This document shows, in pieces, positions 17,067 through 26,087 of a stretch of DNA of 64,000 nt. The stretch comes from Promicromonospora umidemergens. GTDB lineage: Bacteria > Actinomycetota > Actinomycetes > Actinomycetales > Cellulomonadaceae. The notes beneath the pieces were generated by a model, which saw only the letters and a list, made by a program, of their open reading frames with translations, made no database searches and had not been told where the DNA came from. The DNA lies in contig NZ_JAMTCT010000002.1 in the NCBI RefSeq assembly GCF_024171995.1, positions 186,001-250,000 of the forward strand, given 5' to 3'. The position numbers were made by a program, and so were the translations under genes. Positions within the stretch are counted from its first letter, which is position 1; each line of letters starts with the position of its first letter.

Positions 17067-19778
17067 CTATCCGACGATCGCGCCGGCGAGCGCCCGCTCG
17101 CGTGTCAGGTAGGCCATGCGGGCGTCCTTTGGTCCCTGCGGCGACTGGAACGACACCCGCTCTCCGGCGGTGAACCCCATGGCGATCATGCGGTCGATGG
17201 CCTTCTGGTTGTTCGCGTCGGGCTCGCCGACCACGCGGCGGGTGCCCGGCCCGGCGAAGAGGAACTCCCGCATGGCGGGCCCGAGCACGGTCCACGGGTC
17301 GCCGGGCGAGCCGTGTCGTGCCGTGGGCCCGCGGCTGCCGAGGAAGAAGTGCATCCCGAGGTCACCTGGCTGCGCGTCGTAGGCGGCGGCGACCGGGTCG
17401 TGCTCGGGGAGGTACGCCTGGACGAGCACGACGGGCTCACCGTCCCACCGCACCAGGTAGGCGTGGTGGGTGGGCAGGGACTCGACGAACGCGTAGGTGT
17501 CCCGCACCTCGTCGCGCGTGTGCTCGCCCATGCCCCAGAACGCGGCGCGGGCCCGGGTGAACCAGCGGTGCAGAACGTCGGCGTCGGTGTCGGGGTCGAG
17601 CAGGTGCACGGTCACGAGCCCGTCGGCGCCGAAGTCGCGGCGCCACACCTCCTGGCCGCGGGCCCCGTTCAGCAGCCGACCGGTCGTGTCGACGGGGTGC
17701 AGGCGGTCCCAGTCGGTGACGACGGGCATGGTGCCGGCCTCCGCCCAGGTGGCGTGCTGGTCGTCGAAGTGGGGGCTGCCGGGGCGGCCGTCGGCGCCGA
17801 AGGGGACGCCCCAGCGGCTGTTGGCACGGTCCGCCAGGTCCCACACGTAGCGGGCGACGGAGCCGCGGTACGCGGTCGGGGCCACGCCGGGTGATCCACC
17901 GGTGCAGCGGACCGACTCGTTGTTCCCCGACACGGACGCGGGCGCCACCCCCGAGGCCGGGTCGGGATCGAGGTGCCCGCCCGGCACCGGGGGCAGCGGG
18001 GCGGGGACGTGCAGGTCCCCCCAGGTCGGCTCGTCCGGGCCGGGCGGCTGCCCGACGGCGGTCCGGGTGACCTCGGCCAGCGCCCCGCTCGCCTCTGCGG
18101 GCCCGTCGATGCCCAGCCAGCCGGCCGCGAGGATGCGCGCGAGCCCGGCACCGACCGCCGTCGGGACGTCGAGCGCCGCGGCGAGCAGCGGGTCCTGCCC
18201 GTGCGGTTCGTGCAAGGCGGCGAGCGCCGGGTGGTCGGCGAGCCGGTGCGCCATGGCGTGCCGCCACCGCATGTACAGGGCCGCGTCGGTGGAGTCCGCG
18301 TCCACGTGGGCGCCTGCCGCGACCCAGGCGCGCAGGCGGCCGGCGGCCGCGGAGGTGTCGTCCGCGAGGTGCGCGACCAGGCCGGGCGCGCCCAGGTCGC
18401 GGGTGTCGCCGTGGATCCGGGCCTGGGTCTCGGGCGACTCCGGGACGGTCGCCGCGGCGAGCAGCTGCCGGATCCGTTCCGCGCGGTGCGGCGCGTAGGA
18501 CCAGCCGAGGTCGTGCGCGTCGCGGCCGGGGCGCACGTCGCGCGGGCCGGAGCCCGGTCGGCCGTCGAGCCCGGCAGGTTCCTGGGTCCTGGGCCGCTCG
18601 TTGGCGTCGACGGCGACCTGGGTCACGGGCGTCGGCGCCGGCAGGTCGAGATACCCGTCCGCCGGCTTGACGGCGGGCAGCGCGCGGTCGGCGGCCGCGG
18701 GGACCTTGCCGGCGGTCATGCTGAGCACGTCGCCCGTGCTGTCCGCGGCGAGCACCCGGTTGACCGGGTCCACCCAGCCGCGGAACGCGGCGGTGACGTC
18801 CCGCGCGGTGCGGGCGTGCAGCAGCGCGCGCCAGGACGCGACGCCGACGTCGGACAGCTCGCGCGCCGGCCAGTGCAGCCGCCAGCCGCCCGGCCCTGCG
18901 CCGTCCGCGCCGTCGGCCACGACCTCGACGTGGTGCGCCGCCGCGTTGGTGATGCCCCACGCGACGGACGATGCCGCGCCGGAGCTCCCGTCCGTCGACA
19001 CCGCGTGCCCGAAGTGCGGGATACCCGGCACGCCGGGGAAGGCGAACCCCAGCACGTCGTAGGGGCCGGCCGGGTCGGTGCAGACCAGCCGGACCTGCTG
19101 GTACGGGCCGGGGAGCTCGAGCGTGCGGTGCGGGTCGCCCGCCACCAGCGGGCTGCCCGACTCCGTGCCCGAGCCGTGCACCGCCCACGCGTTCGAGCCG
19201 GAGGTCGCCCCTGCGTCGGCCGCGAACAGCGCAAGGACCCGCTCCAGCGGGACGCCCGGCACGTGCAGGTGCCTGGCCACGTGCGCGCGCCACAGGATGC
19301 CCGGGAACCCGTTGAACAGCACGTGCGTCGCGAGGAAGACCCCGATGGGCGTCCACGGCTCCCACGGCCGGTGCGGCACCCCGGCCAGCTCGGGCACGTC
19401 GCGCCCGCCGGCGCGCAGGCCGGCGCTGACGCCGTCGGCGTACGCGGCGAGCCAGGTCCGTTCCGGCCGCTCCAGCGCGTCGTGGATCTCCCGGGCCGTG
19501 GCGGCCAGCCGCTCACGGGCGGCGAACCGGTCCCAGGCCGCGCCCGCCGCACCGGCCAGGTCGGCGAACCGTTCCTCCGCCCGCATCCGGTCCGCCTCGA
19601 TCTGCAGCCCCCGGTCCTGGGCGGTCACCCAGCCCTGGCCGTAGGCCAGAGCGGTCTCGGAGGCGGCCCGCACGTGCGGGATGCCGAGGTCGTCACGAAA
19701 CAGGTCGAAGCTCTCGGTATGTACTGCCACGTCGCCCATCATCTCTCTGCTCGCCGATCCGTTCACCGGTCCGTTCAC
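17067..19778 (-). CDS. Penicillin-acylase-family Ntn hydrolase fused to siderophore-type GNAT acyltransferase
   Basis: About 903 residues from GTG 19778, whose GTGA overlaps the stop of the preceding gene; an alternative ATG lies at 19742. Residues about 15-700 are a penicillin acylase: N-terminal FRDDLGIPHVRAASETALAYGQGWVTAQDR, and the autocatalytic site GATSGSNAWAVHG with the presumed nucleophile Ser195 that would start the beta chain, then SPLVAGDPHR. No signal peptide precedes the domain, so it appears cytosolic, unlike PvdQ-type periplasmic acylases. Residues about 710-903 are a GNAT domain with GDLGMHFFLGSRGP and GEPDANNQKAIDRMIAMGF, the pattern of DesC/IucB-like acyltransferases. It probably acylates hydroxylated diamines, with the hydrolase removing or exchanging acyl groups; this is inference. 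Confidence 0.85.
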   Translation of the reverse strand: MNGPVNGSASREMMGDVAVHTESFDLFRDDLGIPHVRAASETALAYGQGWVTAQDRGLQIEADRMRAEERFADLAGAAGAAWDRFAARERLAATAREIHDALERPERTWLAAYADGVSAGLRAGGRDVPELAGVPHRPWEPWTPIGVFLATHVLFNGFPGILWRAHVARHLHVPGVPLERVLALFAADAGATSGSNAWAVHGSGTESGSPLVAGDPHRTLELPGPYQQVRLVCTDPAGPYDVLGFAFPGVPGIPHFGHAVSTDGSSGAASSVAWGITNAAAHHVEVVADGADGAGPGGWRLHWPARELSDVGVASWRALLHARTARDVTAAFRGWVDPVNRVLAADSTGDVLSMTAGKVPAAADRALPAVKPADGYLDLPAPTPVTQVAVDANERPRTQEPAGLDGRPGSGPRDVRPGRDAHDLGWSYAPHRAERIRQLLAAATVPESPETQARIHGDTRDLGAPGLVAHLADDTSAAAGRLRAWVAAGAHVDADSTDAALYMRWRHAMAHRLADHPALAALHEPHGQDPLLAAALDVPTAVGAGLARILAAGWLGIDGPAEASGALAEVTRTAVGQPPGPDEPTWGDLHVPAPLPPVPGGHLDPDPASGVAPASVSGNNESVRCTGGSPGVAPTAYRGSVARYVWDLADRANSRWGVPFGADGRPGSPHFDDQHATWAEAGTMPVVTDWDRLHPVDTTGRLLNGARGQEVWRRDFGADGLVTVHLLDPDTDADVLHRWFTRARAAFWGMGEHTRDEVRDTYAFVESLPTHHAYLVRWDGEPVVLVQAYLPEHDPVAAAYDAQPGDLGMHFFLGSRGPTARHGSPGDPWTVLGPAMREFLFAGPGTRRVVGEPDANNQKAIDRMIAMGFTAGERVSFQSPQGPKDARMAYLTRERALAGAIVG

Positions 19779-22282
19779 CGCACTGCCTGTCGGCCGGCCG
19801 GGTTGGCGAGGGTACCCGCGTAGATCAGGGACTCCGACTGGTTGGTCAGGTCCACCATCTGCAGGGTGTTGCGCAGCTGCAGGCGGTTGAGGCACGAGTG
19901 CGCGAAGCGGGCGGCCCGCAGGTCGACGCCCGAGGACAGGCCGGGGTGCTCGGCGGCGTGCCGGTCGATGGTCTCGGCCACGAGCGCCCAGAACCGGTCC
20001 TCGGCCAGCACCCCGTCCTCGGCGAGGATGCCGGACAGGTGCCGCAGCACGCCGTCGAACACGTCGGTGAAGATCGCGAGCGCCTTCTCGTCGTCGTCGA
20101 CGACCGCCCGGATCCGCTCGACCCGGTCGGGCAGGGGCCGGTCGCCGAGCAGGACGACCTCCTCGCCGATGTCCTTCATGATCGCGCGCCGGACCACGCC
20201 GTCCTGGAGCACGAGCATGAGGTTCTCGCCGTGCGGCATGAATGCCAGCTCGTAGCGCAGGAGGCAGTGCACCAGCGGGTAGAGGTAGGCGTCGAGGTAG
20301 GCGCGCAGCCACTGTTCCGCCGGGACGCCGGACTCCCGGACCAGGGCGGTCGCGAACGAGGTCCCGGCGGCGTCGCGGTGCAGCAGGCTCGCCATGGTGA
20401 CGAGCCGCTCCCCCGCGGCCAGGCGCGGCACGGGCGACTCGCGCCACAGGGCGGCGAGCATCTTGCGGTGCGGGTTCGGTTGTGCCTTGTTCGACGGAGC
20501 GCGGTGGTAGACGTCGCCCGTGTAGCCGACGGACGCCACCTCGCGCAGCAGGCTGAACCCGGTGCCGCGCAGGGTCTCGTCCCCGGCGACCAGGTCAGCC
20601 ACCCAGTCGTTGATCGCCGGGGTGGCCCGCATGTAGGCCGGTGACAGGCCGCGCAGGAACCCCATGTTCTGGATCGCGAGCGCCACCTTGACGTAGTGCC
20701 GCTCGGGCCGGGTGCGGTTGAACAGGGTGCGGATCGACTGCTGGGGCTGGTACTCGTCCGACCCGGGGCCCAGCGGCACGAGGTCGCCGCGGGCGACGTC
20801 GGCGGCGAACGTGATGGCGACGCGGTGCTCCCACTGCCAGGGGTGTACCGGCAGGTAGAGGTAGTCGGCGCTCTCCAGGCCGCGGGCGGCGAGCCGGTCG
20901 GCGAAGGCCGCGCGCTCGGCGTCGGACAGCTCGCCGAGCCGGCCGGGGGCGCCGTAGTGGCCGGTCTCGGTCTGGTCGGCGGCGAGCGCGAGGTGGGTGT
21001 GCTCGCGGCGGGCGGCGAGCCACAGCAGGCGCATGCGCCTGCCCCGCTCGGGGGCGTAGGCGCGGTAGTCGCTCAGCGAGAAGCCGATGCGGCCGTTGTT
21101 CGCGACGAAGCCCGGGTGCCCCTCGGACATGGCGGCCTCGACCTGCTGGAACGACTCGGCCACCGCACGGGTGCCCGACGCCGTCCGCAGCGCCTCGAGC
21201 AGGCCGCGCACCGACGGGGTGTGCCCGTCGGTCTCGCGCTCCCGCTTGGCGGCCGCGGCCGCCAGCGTGGCGGACAGCTCTTCCAGGTAGGTCGCGAGCA
21301 GGGCGTCGGGCACCTGGAGCAGGGGCTGCAGCTCGGCGATCAGCTCCAGCGCGTCCACTGGCAGCTCGACGTCGCCCCGCATGCCGGCGGTGGCCGTGCG
21401 GCGGACCGACGCCGGGTCGACCACCCAGTGCTCCAGGGCGTACCGGCGGGCGGTGAACCGGTAGGTGACGCCGTCCAGGGCGAGGCGGTAGCCGTCCGGC
21501 GGGCTTCCGGCCGCGTCGTCCGGCTCGGGCTGGAACAGGCGCTCGTGCGCGAGCTCGGCGAGCGTCTTGGCCACGAGGTGCCGGTGGGCGGGCTCCATGT
21601 GCTCGGGGGTCAGGTGGGTGGCGAGCATGCTGGAGCCGGGCAGCGGCCCGCCGCCCAGGGCGGAGGCCGCGAAGTCGGCGCGCGTGGCCACGCTCAGGGC
21701 CGCTCGCTTGGCGTGCGCGCCACGGCCGAGGTCGATCTCGCGCAGCACCCGGAACCCGGCGGCGGCGTTCTTGGCGGCGATCTTCCGGTTGCCGACGTCG
21801 GGCTCGACGACGACCCGGGTGGCGCCGAGGCCCGCGCCGGCCTGCCCTCCACCGGCCTGCCCTCCGGCGGCCCGCTCGCCGGACAGGCAGAAGCGCATGA
21901 CGGCGGTCATGACGGCGTCGGTCAGGCCGTGCCGTGGGGTGGCGGGCGGGGCCACGAGCAGGTGCATGCCGAGGTCGCCGGGCCGGGCGTCGTGGACGTC
22001 GGCGAGCACGACACGGGCCGGGTCGTAGGTCTCGGTCAGGAACACCGGCTCGCCGTCGAGGCGGCCGAGCCAGGCGGCCTCGTGGGGACCGGCCTGGACG
22101 CCGGCCAGGTACTCGCGCACCTCGTCGACGCGCAGCCCGGCCATCTGCCAGTACGACGCGGCGGGGTGGGAGAGCCAGCCCTGGACCAGCCCGGCGTCGC
22201 GCACCGGGACCACCGGTTCGAGCGTGACCTCGCCGAGGCGGGTGGTCGTGGTGAACGTGTGCGCGGTCGTGGGAGCGCTCAC
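19775..22282 (-). CDS. Fused GNAT acyltransferase and IucA/IucC-type siderophore synthetase (DesC-DesD)
   Basis: About 835 residues from GTG 22282, overlapping the hydroxylase stop as GTGA. Residues about 1-190 form an acyltransferase of the DesC/IucB kind (SYWQMAGLRVDEVREYL, GDLGMHLLVAPPATPRHG, VVEPDVGNRKIAAKNAAAGF). Residues about 210-835 are an NRPS-independent siderophore synthetase: GHPGFVANNGRIGF, YLPVHPWQWEHRV, QQSIRTLFN, HGENLMLVLQ and KDIGEEVVLL mark the ATP and substrate sites of the type C (DesD-like) group. The two halves are separate genes in Streptomyces. The enzyme would acylate N-hydroxydiamine and then join the units into a hydroxamate chain or ring. A Gly/Gln-rich insert (GGQAGGGQAG) sits within the first domain. 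Confidence 0.9.
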   Translation of the reverse strand: MSAPTTAHTFTTTTRLGEVTLEPVVPVRDAGLVQGWLSHPAASYWQMAGLRVDEVREYLAGVQAGPHEAAWLGRLDGEPVFLTETYDPARVVLADVHDARPGDLGMHLLVAPPATPRHGLTDAVMTAVMRFCLSGERAAGGQAGGGQAGAGLGATRVVVEPDVGNRKIAAKNAAAGFRVLREIDLGRGAHAKRAALSVATRADFAASALGGGPLPGSSMLATHLTPEHMEPAHRHLVAKTLAELAHERLFQPEPDDAAGSPPDGYRLALDGVTYRFTARRYALEHWVVDPASVRRTATAGMRGDVELPVDALELIAELQPLLQVPDALLATYLEELSATLAAAAAKRERETDGHTPSVRGLLEALRTASGTRAVAESFQQVEAAMSEGHPGFVANNGRIGFSLSDYRAYAPERGRRMRLLWLAARREHTHLALAADQTETGHYGAPGRLGELSDAERAAFADRLAARGLESADYLYLPVHPWQWEHRVAITFAADVARGDLVPLGPGSDEYQPQQSIRTLFNRTRPERHYVKVALAIQNMGFLRGLSPAYMRATPAINDWVADLVAGDETLRGTGFSLLREVASVGYTGDVYHRAPSNKAQPNPHRKMLAALWRESPVPRLAAGERLVTMASLLHRDAAGTSFATALVRESGVPAEQWLRAYLDAYLYPLVHCLLRYELAFMPHGENLMLVLQDGVVRRAIMKDIGEEVVLLGDRPLPDRVERIRAVVDDDEKALAIFTDVFDGVLRHLSGILAEDGVLAEDRFWALVAETIDRHAAEHPGLSSGVDLRAARFAHSCLNRLQLRNTLQMVDLTNQSESLIYAGTLANPAGRQAVR

Positions 22283-23685
22283 CGGGCCACCTCCAGGTCG
22301 TCGGTCTCGACGGGCTCGACTTGGGCAGCAGGCTCGGCCCGCGCAGCAGGCTCGGCCTGCGGATCTCCCTGCGCGGCGGGCAGGCCGAACTGCTGGAACG
22401 CGATCCGGCGCTCGACCGGGTACGGCTCGCGCCCCGTGACGTCGGCGAGGATCACGGAGCTGCGCCACGGGCCGAACCCGAGGTCCGGTGCGGTGACGCC
22501 GTGGGTGTGCTCCTCGCCGCCCACCACGTGGATCCGGCGGTCGTCGTCGACGGTGTAGCCGCGCATGACGGCGTACCGGCCGCGGTGGTCGAGGTTGACC
22601 AGGCCGGGCGCGAGGAACTCGGGCACGGACGCGGCGTACCCCGTCGCGGCGACGATCGCGCGGGTGCGGTGCTCCGCCACCCGGCCGAGCTGGGCGTGGC
22701 GCAGGGTCAGCACGTACTCGCCGGCTCCCTCCGCGCCGTCGGCGTCGAACCGGGCGGCGACCACCTCGGTGTCGGACAGGAGCGTGGTCGGCACCTCCGC
22801 CCCCAGGGCGGACTTGCGGTAGAGGGTGTCGTAGATGTCGTCGACGAGGTCGCCGCTGATGCCTTTGTAGAGGTTGCGCTGCTCGCGGCCCAGCACGTCC
22901 CGCTGCTCGATCGGCAGACCCACGTAGTGGTCCGTGTACTCCGGCGACGTCATCTCGAGCGTCAGCTTCGTGTACTCCATGGGGAAAAACCGGGGCGAGC
23001 GGGTCACCCAGTCCACCCGGTGCTCCCCCGGGCCGGTGCCGCAGCCGTCCAGCAGGTCGCGGTAGACCTCGGCCGCGGACTGCCCGCTGCCGACCACCGT
23101 GACGGAGCCGGCCGCCGCGAGCGCCGCGCGGCGGGGCAGGTAGTCGCTGGTGTGCACCACGGGGCCCGCGCCGTCGAGGCCCTGGAGGTGAGCGGGCAGG
23201 CGCGGCTGCGTGCCGGTGCCGAGTACGAGGCGCTTGGCACAGTATTTCTCGACGCCGCCGGGCGTCTCGGCGCTCACCTCGAACAGGTAGCCGCCGGGGG
23301 AGCCCGGGTCGGCGACCCGCACGACGCTCGTGACCTGCCGCCCCCAGCGCAGGGCCGGGAGCTGGTCGGCCACCCAGCGGCAGTACTGGTCGTACTCGGC
23401 GCGCAGCGGGTAGAAGGACTCGCGGATGTAGAACTGGTAGAGCCGCCCGGTCGCCTTGAGCCAGGCCAGGAACGAGTACTGCGAGGTCGGGTCGGCCATC
23501 GTCACGAGGTCGGCCAGGAACGGGACCTGGAGGGTGGTCCCCTCGATCAGCATCCCGGCGTGCCAGGAGAAGCCGTCCCGCTGGTCGAGGAACACGGCCT
23601 CGACGTCGTCCAGCGGCTCGGCGAGCGCCGCGAGGCCGAGGCCGAACGGTCCGATCCCGATACCGAGGAGGTCGTAGGTCTTCAT
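22279..23685 (-). CDS. Lysine/diamine N-monooxygenase (DesB-like)
   Basis: A 468-residue FAD and NADPH-dependent N-hydroxylase that oxidises a terminal amine of cadaverine, putrescine or lysine. The FAD motif is LLGIGIGPFGLGLA (residues 7-20), the NADPH motif is VTVVGSGQSAAEVYRDLL near residue 205, and the late segment IVAATGYAASVPEFLAP closes the active site. The last 35 residues are a low-complexity Ala/Glu tail. ATG 23685 overlaps the decarboxylase stop (ATGA) and has AGGAG 7 bases upstream. It is the second gene of the operon. Confidence 0.92.
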   Translation of the reverse strand: MKTYDLLGIGIGPFGLGLAALAEPLDDVEAVFLDQRDGFSWHAGMLIEGTTLQVPFLADLVTMADPTSQYSFLAWLKATGRLYQFYIRESFYPLRAEYDQYCRWVADQLPALRWGRQVTSVVRVADPGSPGGYLFEVSAETPGGVEKYCAKRLVLGTGTQPRLPAHLQGLDGAGPVVHTSDYLPRRAALAAAGSVTVVGSGQSAAEVYRDLLDGCGTGPGEHRVDWVTRSPRFFPMEYTKLTLEMTSPEYTDHYVGLPIEQRDVLGREQRNLYKGISGDLVDDIYDTLYRKSALGAEVPTTLLSDTEVVAARFDADGAEGAGEYVLTLRHAQLGRVAEHRTRAIVAATGYAASVPEFLAPGLVNLDHRGRYAVMRGYTVDDDRRIHVVGGEEHTHGVTAPDLGFGPWRSSVILADVTGREPYPVERRIAFQQFGLPAAQGDPQAEPAARAEPAAQVEPVETDDLEVAR

Positions 23686-25271
23686 CGGGCATCTCCTTCG
23701 GTGCGGGCGAGCCGGGGGTGCACGTCGCGGCACGGTGGCTCGTCGGTGCCGGCGAGGGCCTCCCCGGCGAGCAGGCCGTGCGCGGCGGAGCGGACCAGCT
23801 CGAGCACGCCCCGGATGTCGGCGAGCGTGGCGTCGGGGTTGAGCAGCGTCAGCTTGAGGCAGGGGCGGCCGTCGATGACGGTCTTGGCGACCAGGGCGCG
23901 GCCGGAGTCGAACAGCACGCGCCGCACCTGCGGCACGAGGGCGTCCGCGCGCTCGGCGTCGAGCCCGTCCGGCTGGTAGCGGAACAGGACGGTGGACAGG
24001 TCGGTGGTGCCGACGACCCGGAAGTCGGGGTCGGTGGCGAGGTCGTGGCGCACGGCGGCGGCCAGGTCGCAGACGGCGTCGACCATGGCGCCGACGCCGT
24101 CGGGCCCGAGCGCGCGCAGCGTGACCCAGAGCTTGAGCGCGTCGAACCGGCGCGTGGTCTGCAGCGACTTGTCGACCTGGTTGATGTCAGGGGTCGGCTC
24201 CCCGGATTCTTCGCGCGGGTTGAGGTAGTCGGCGTGCCAGGCCACCGGCGCGAGGTCGCGCCGCTCCCGGACGATCAGCGCGCTGGACGACACGGGCTGG
24301 AAGAACGACTTGTGGAAGTCGATGGTCACGCTGCGGGCCCGCTCGATGCCGTCCAGCAGGTGGCGGCGGGTGGTGCTCACCAGCAGGCCGCAGCCGTAGG
24401 CGGCGTCGACGTGCAGCCAGGTGCCGACGGCGTCGCACAGGTCGGCGACCGGGCCGAGCGGGTCGATGCAGCCGCGGTCGGTGGTGCCGGCGGTCGCGAC
24501 GACGGCGATCACCGTGTCGCCGGTGCGCTCGGTGTCGACCAGCGCGTCCCCCAGCGCATCGGGGCACATGCGGCCCTTGGCGTCCACGCCGACGGCGACC
24601 ACGGCGTCGTCGGGCAGACCGAGCAGCAGCGCCGACTTGGCGATGCTGAAGTGGCTGGCCGCCGTCGCCAGGATACGCATCGACTCCAGGGCGACGCCCG
24701 CGCGCCGGGCCTTCTCGCGCGCCAGGAACAGCGCCTGGAAGTTGGACTGGGTGCCGCCAGAGGTGAAGACGCCGTCGGCGCCGTCTCCCCCGCCGACCGC
24801 GAACCCGATGCGGCCCGCCGTCCACTCCACGAGGCGACGCTCCATCAGGGTGGCGACGGTGGACTGGTCGTAGGTGTCCACCGACGTGTTGATGGCGGCC
24901 AGCATGGTCTCCGCCCCGACGGCGGGCAGGGCCACCGGGCAGTTCAGGTGCGCCGTGTAGGTGGGTTCGTGGAACCAGATCGCGTGCCGCGCGTACAGGT
25001 CCGCCGCCTCGCGCAGCGCCTCCCGCGTGCCCGACGGCGGGCCGTCGAGGTCGACGGCGTCCACGAGCCCCTGCAGCTCCGGGCGGCTGGCGCCGGAGAA
25101 GGGCTGGGTGACGGAGACGAGCCGGGCGGCGACGTCGTCGGCGACGGCACGGACCGTGTCCGCATAGGTGCTCGCGGTGGCTCCGCGCAACAGGGCCGTC
25201 GTGTCGTGGCGCGCACCGGACGATGGCGGGCTGGTCACTGGCTGCGGCACTGCGGGCAGGCGTGAGGGCAT
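23682..25271 (-). CDS. PLP-dependent lysine/ornithine-type decarboxylase (DesA-like)
   Basis: A 529-residue group II pyridoxal decarboxylase, the usual first step of desferrioxamine-type pathways (lysine to cadaverine). Visible are HLNCPVALPAVGAETMLAAINTS near residue 125 with the ATLMERR helix, FTSGGTQSNFQALFLARE, the aspartate-containing WLHVDAAYGCGLLVS, and the Schiff-base lysine in IDFHKSFFQPV. Whether lysine, ornithine or diaminobutyrate is the substrate cannot be read from sequence. Start ATG 25271 has GAGGAG 8 bases upstream. It is first in the operon and 73 bases downstream of an iron box. Confidence 0.92.
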   Translation of the reverse strand: MPSRLPAVPQPVTSPPSSGARHDTTALLRGATASTYADTVRAVADDVAARLVSVTQPFSGASRPELQGLVDAVDLDGPPSGTREALREAADLYARHAIWFHEPTYTAHLNCPVALPAVGAETMLAAINTSVDTYDQSTVATLMERRLVEWTAGRIGFAVGGGDGADGVFTSGGTQSNFQALFLAREKARRAGVALESMRILATAASHFSIAKSALLLGLPDDAVVAVGVDAKGRMCPDALGDALVDTERTGDTVIAVVATAGTTDRGCIDPLGPVADLCDAVGTWLHVDAAYGCGLLVSTTRRHLLDGIERARSVTIDFHKSFFQPVSSSALIVRERRDLAPVAWHADYLNPREESGEPTPDINQVDKSLQTTRRFDALKLWVTLRALGPDGVGAMVDAVCDLAAAVRHDLATDPDFRVVGTTDLSTVLFRYQPDGLDAERADALVPQVRRVLFDSGRALVAKTVIDGRPCLKLTLLNPDATLADIRGVLELVRSAAHGLLAGEALAGTDEPPCRDVHPRLARTEGDAR

Positions 25272-25283
25272 GCGGAAGGCTCC

Positions 25284-25309
25284 TCGTAGAGACGAATCGT
25301 AGAGACGAA
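25284..25309 (-). repeat. Tandem 13-base repeat in the desA leader
   Basis: TCGTAGAGACGAA occurs twice back to back, perfectly, 13 bases upstream of the desA start. Each copy contains a small dyad (TCGT-AGAG-ACGA), so the transcript could fold into two adjacent mini-hairpins beside the ribosome binding site. Function unknown; slippage duplication or translational control are both possible. Confidence 0.7.
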
Positions 25310-25344
25310 AGGAACGCCGCCCGGAGCGGACGGCGGAGCGCAAG

Positions 25345-25363
25345 TTAGGTTTGCCTGACCTAA
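25345..25363. promoter_or_regulatory. Iron box (IdeR/DmdR type operator)
   Basis: TTAGGTTTGCCTGACCTAA agrees with the 19-base actinobacterial consensus TTAGGTTAGGCTAACCTAA at 16 positions, and the palindrome extends to AAGTTAGGT/ACCTAACTT arms at 25342-25350 and 25358-25366. It lies 73 bases upstream of desA and 187 bases before the divergent lipoprotein gene. Under iron sufficiency a DtxR-family repressor would silence the siderophore operon. Confidence 0.85.
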
Positions 25364-25550
25364 CTTAATCGCTCGCGGACCCGCGTCAAGCCACGGGTGA
25401 AACCCAGCTTCGTGGTACACGTCACTACGCGTCACTCCGGAGCGTCCGCGCGGCTGTCGGTGTCCTGGCGACGTGGCCCGTACCCAGATGCGTGGCCGCG
25501 CTCGACGGTGCAGCATCGAAGTGCGATGACGCCGAGGAAGTGAGAGAACC

Positions 25551-26051
25551 ATGTCGACGACGAGGAACCGACGGCTCCTGGTGCCAATGCTGCTGGTGGC
25601 CATGGTGTGGCCGCTGGCAGCATGCGGCGACGAGGCCCCCGCCCCCGGTGAGAACGTGACCGTCGAGGACGTCGCCGAGGCGGAGATACCAGAGGGCGAG
25701 GAGGACCAGGAGCGCGAACCAGGCCTCGGAGGGCGCGTCGTCACCGTCCAGGGGGTGGTCCTGGAGATCCTCGACCCCGGCGCGTTCCTCATCGGCGACC
25801 CCGGCGTGCTGGAACCGTCGGTCCTGGTGATGAGCCCGTCGACCGACTTCGTCGACCTGGGGCTGGACGTGACCGACGCGCTCGTCGAGGACGAGACCCT
25901 GGTCGGGGTCACCGGAACCGTCCGACGGCTCTCGCTCGGCGAGTTCCAGGAGGACTACGCGATTCCCTACGACGCGGAGGTCTTCGGGGAGTTCGCCGGC
26001 GAGTCCATCATCGTCGCCGAGCGCATCGAGGTCAGCCAACCCGTGGAATGA
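25551..26051 (+). CDS. Putative lipoprotein
   Basis: A 166-residue exported protein. The signal peptide is RNRRLLVPMLLVAMVWPLAAC with lipobox LAAC, so Cys25 would be lipidated and the protein anchored on the outer face of the membrane. After an acidic linker (residues about 45-60) the C-terminal 105 residues look like a beta-rich, OB-fold-type domain (VVTVQGVVLEIL, GAFLIGD, VLVMSPS, VTGTVRRLSLGEFQEDY). I do not recognise a named family. It is divergent from the siderophore operon and could share the iron box, though that box is 187 bases upstream. It converges on the Nramp-type gene 36 bases away. Confidence 0.75.
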   Translation: MSTTRNRRLLVPMLLVAMVWPLAACGDEAPAPGENVTVEDVAEAEIPEGEEDQEREPGLGGRVVTVQGVVLEILDPGAFLIGDPGVLEPSVLVMSPSTDFVDLGLDVTDALVEDETLVGVTGTVRRLSLGEFQEDYAIPYDAEVFGEFAGESIIVAERIEVSQPVE

Positions 26052-26087
26052 CGCCGCAGGCGTATACGTGTCGTCTGCACGGCAGTA

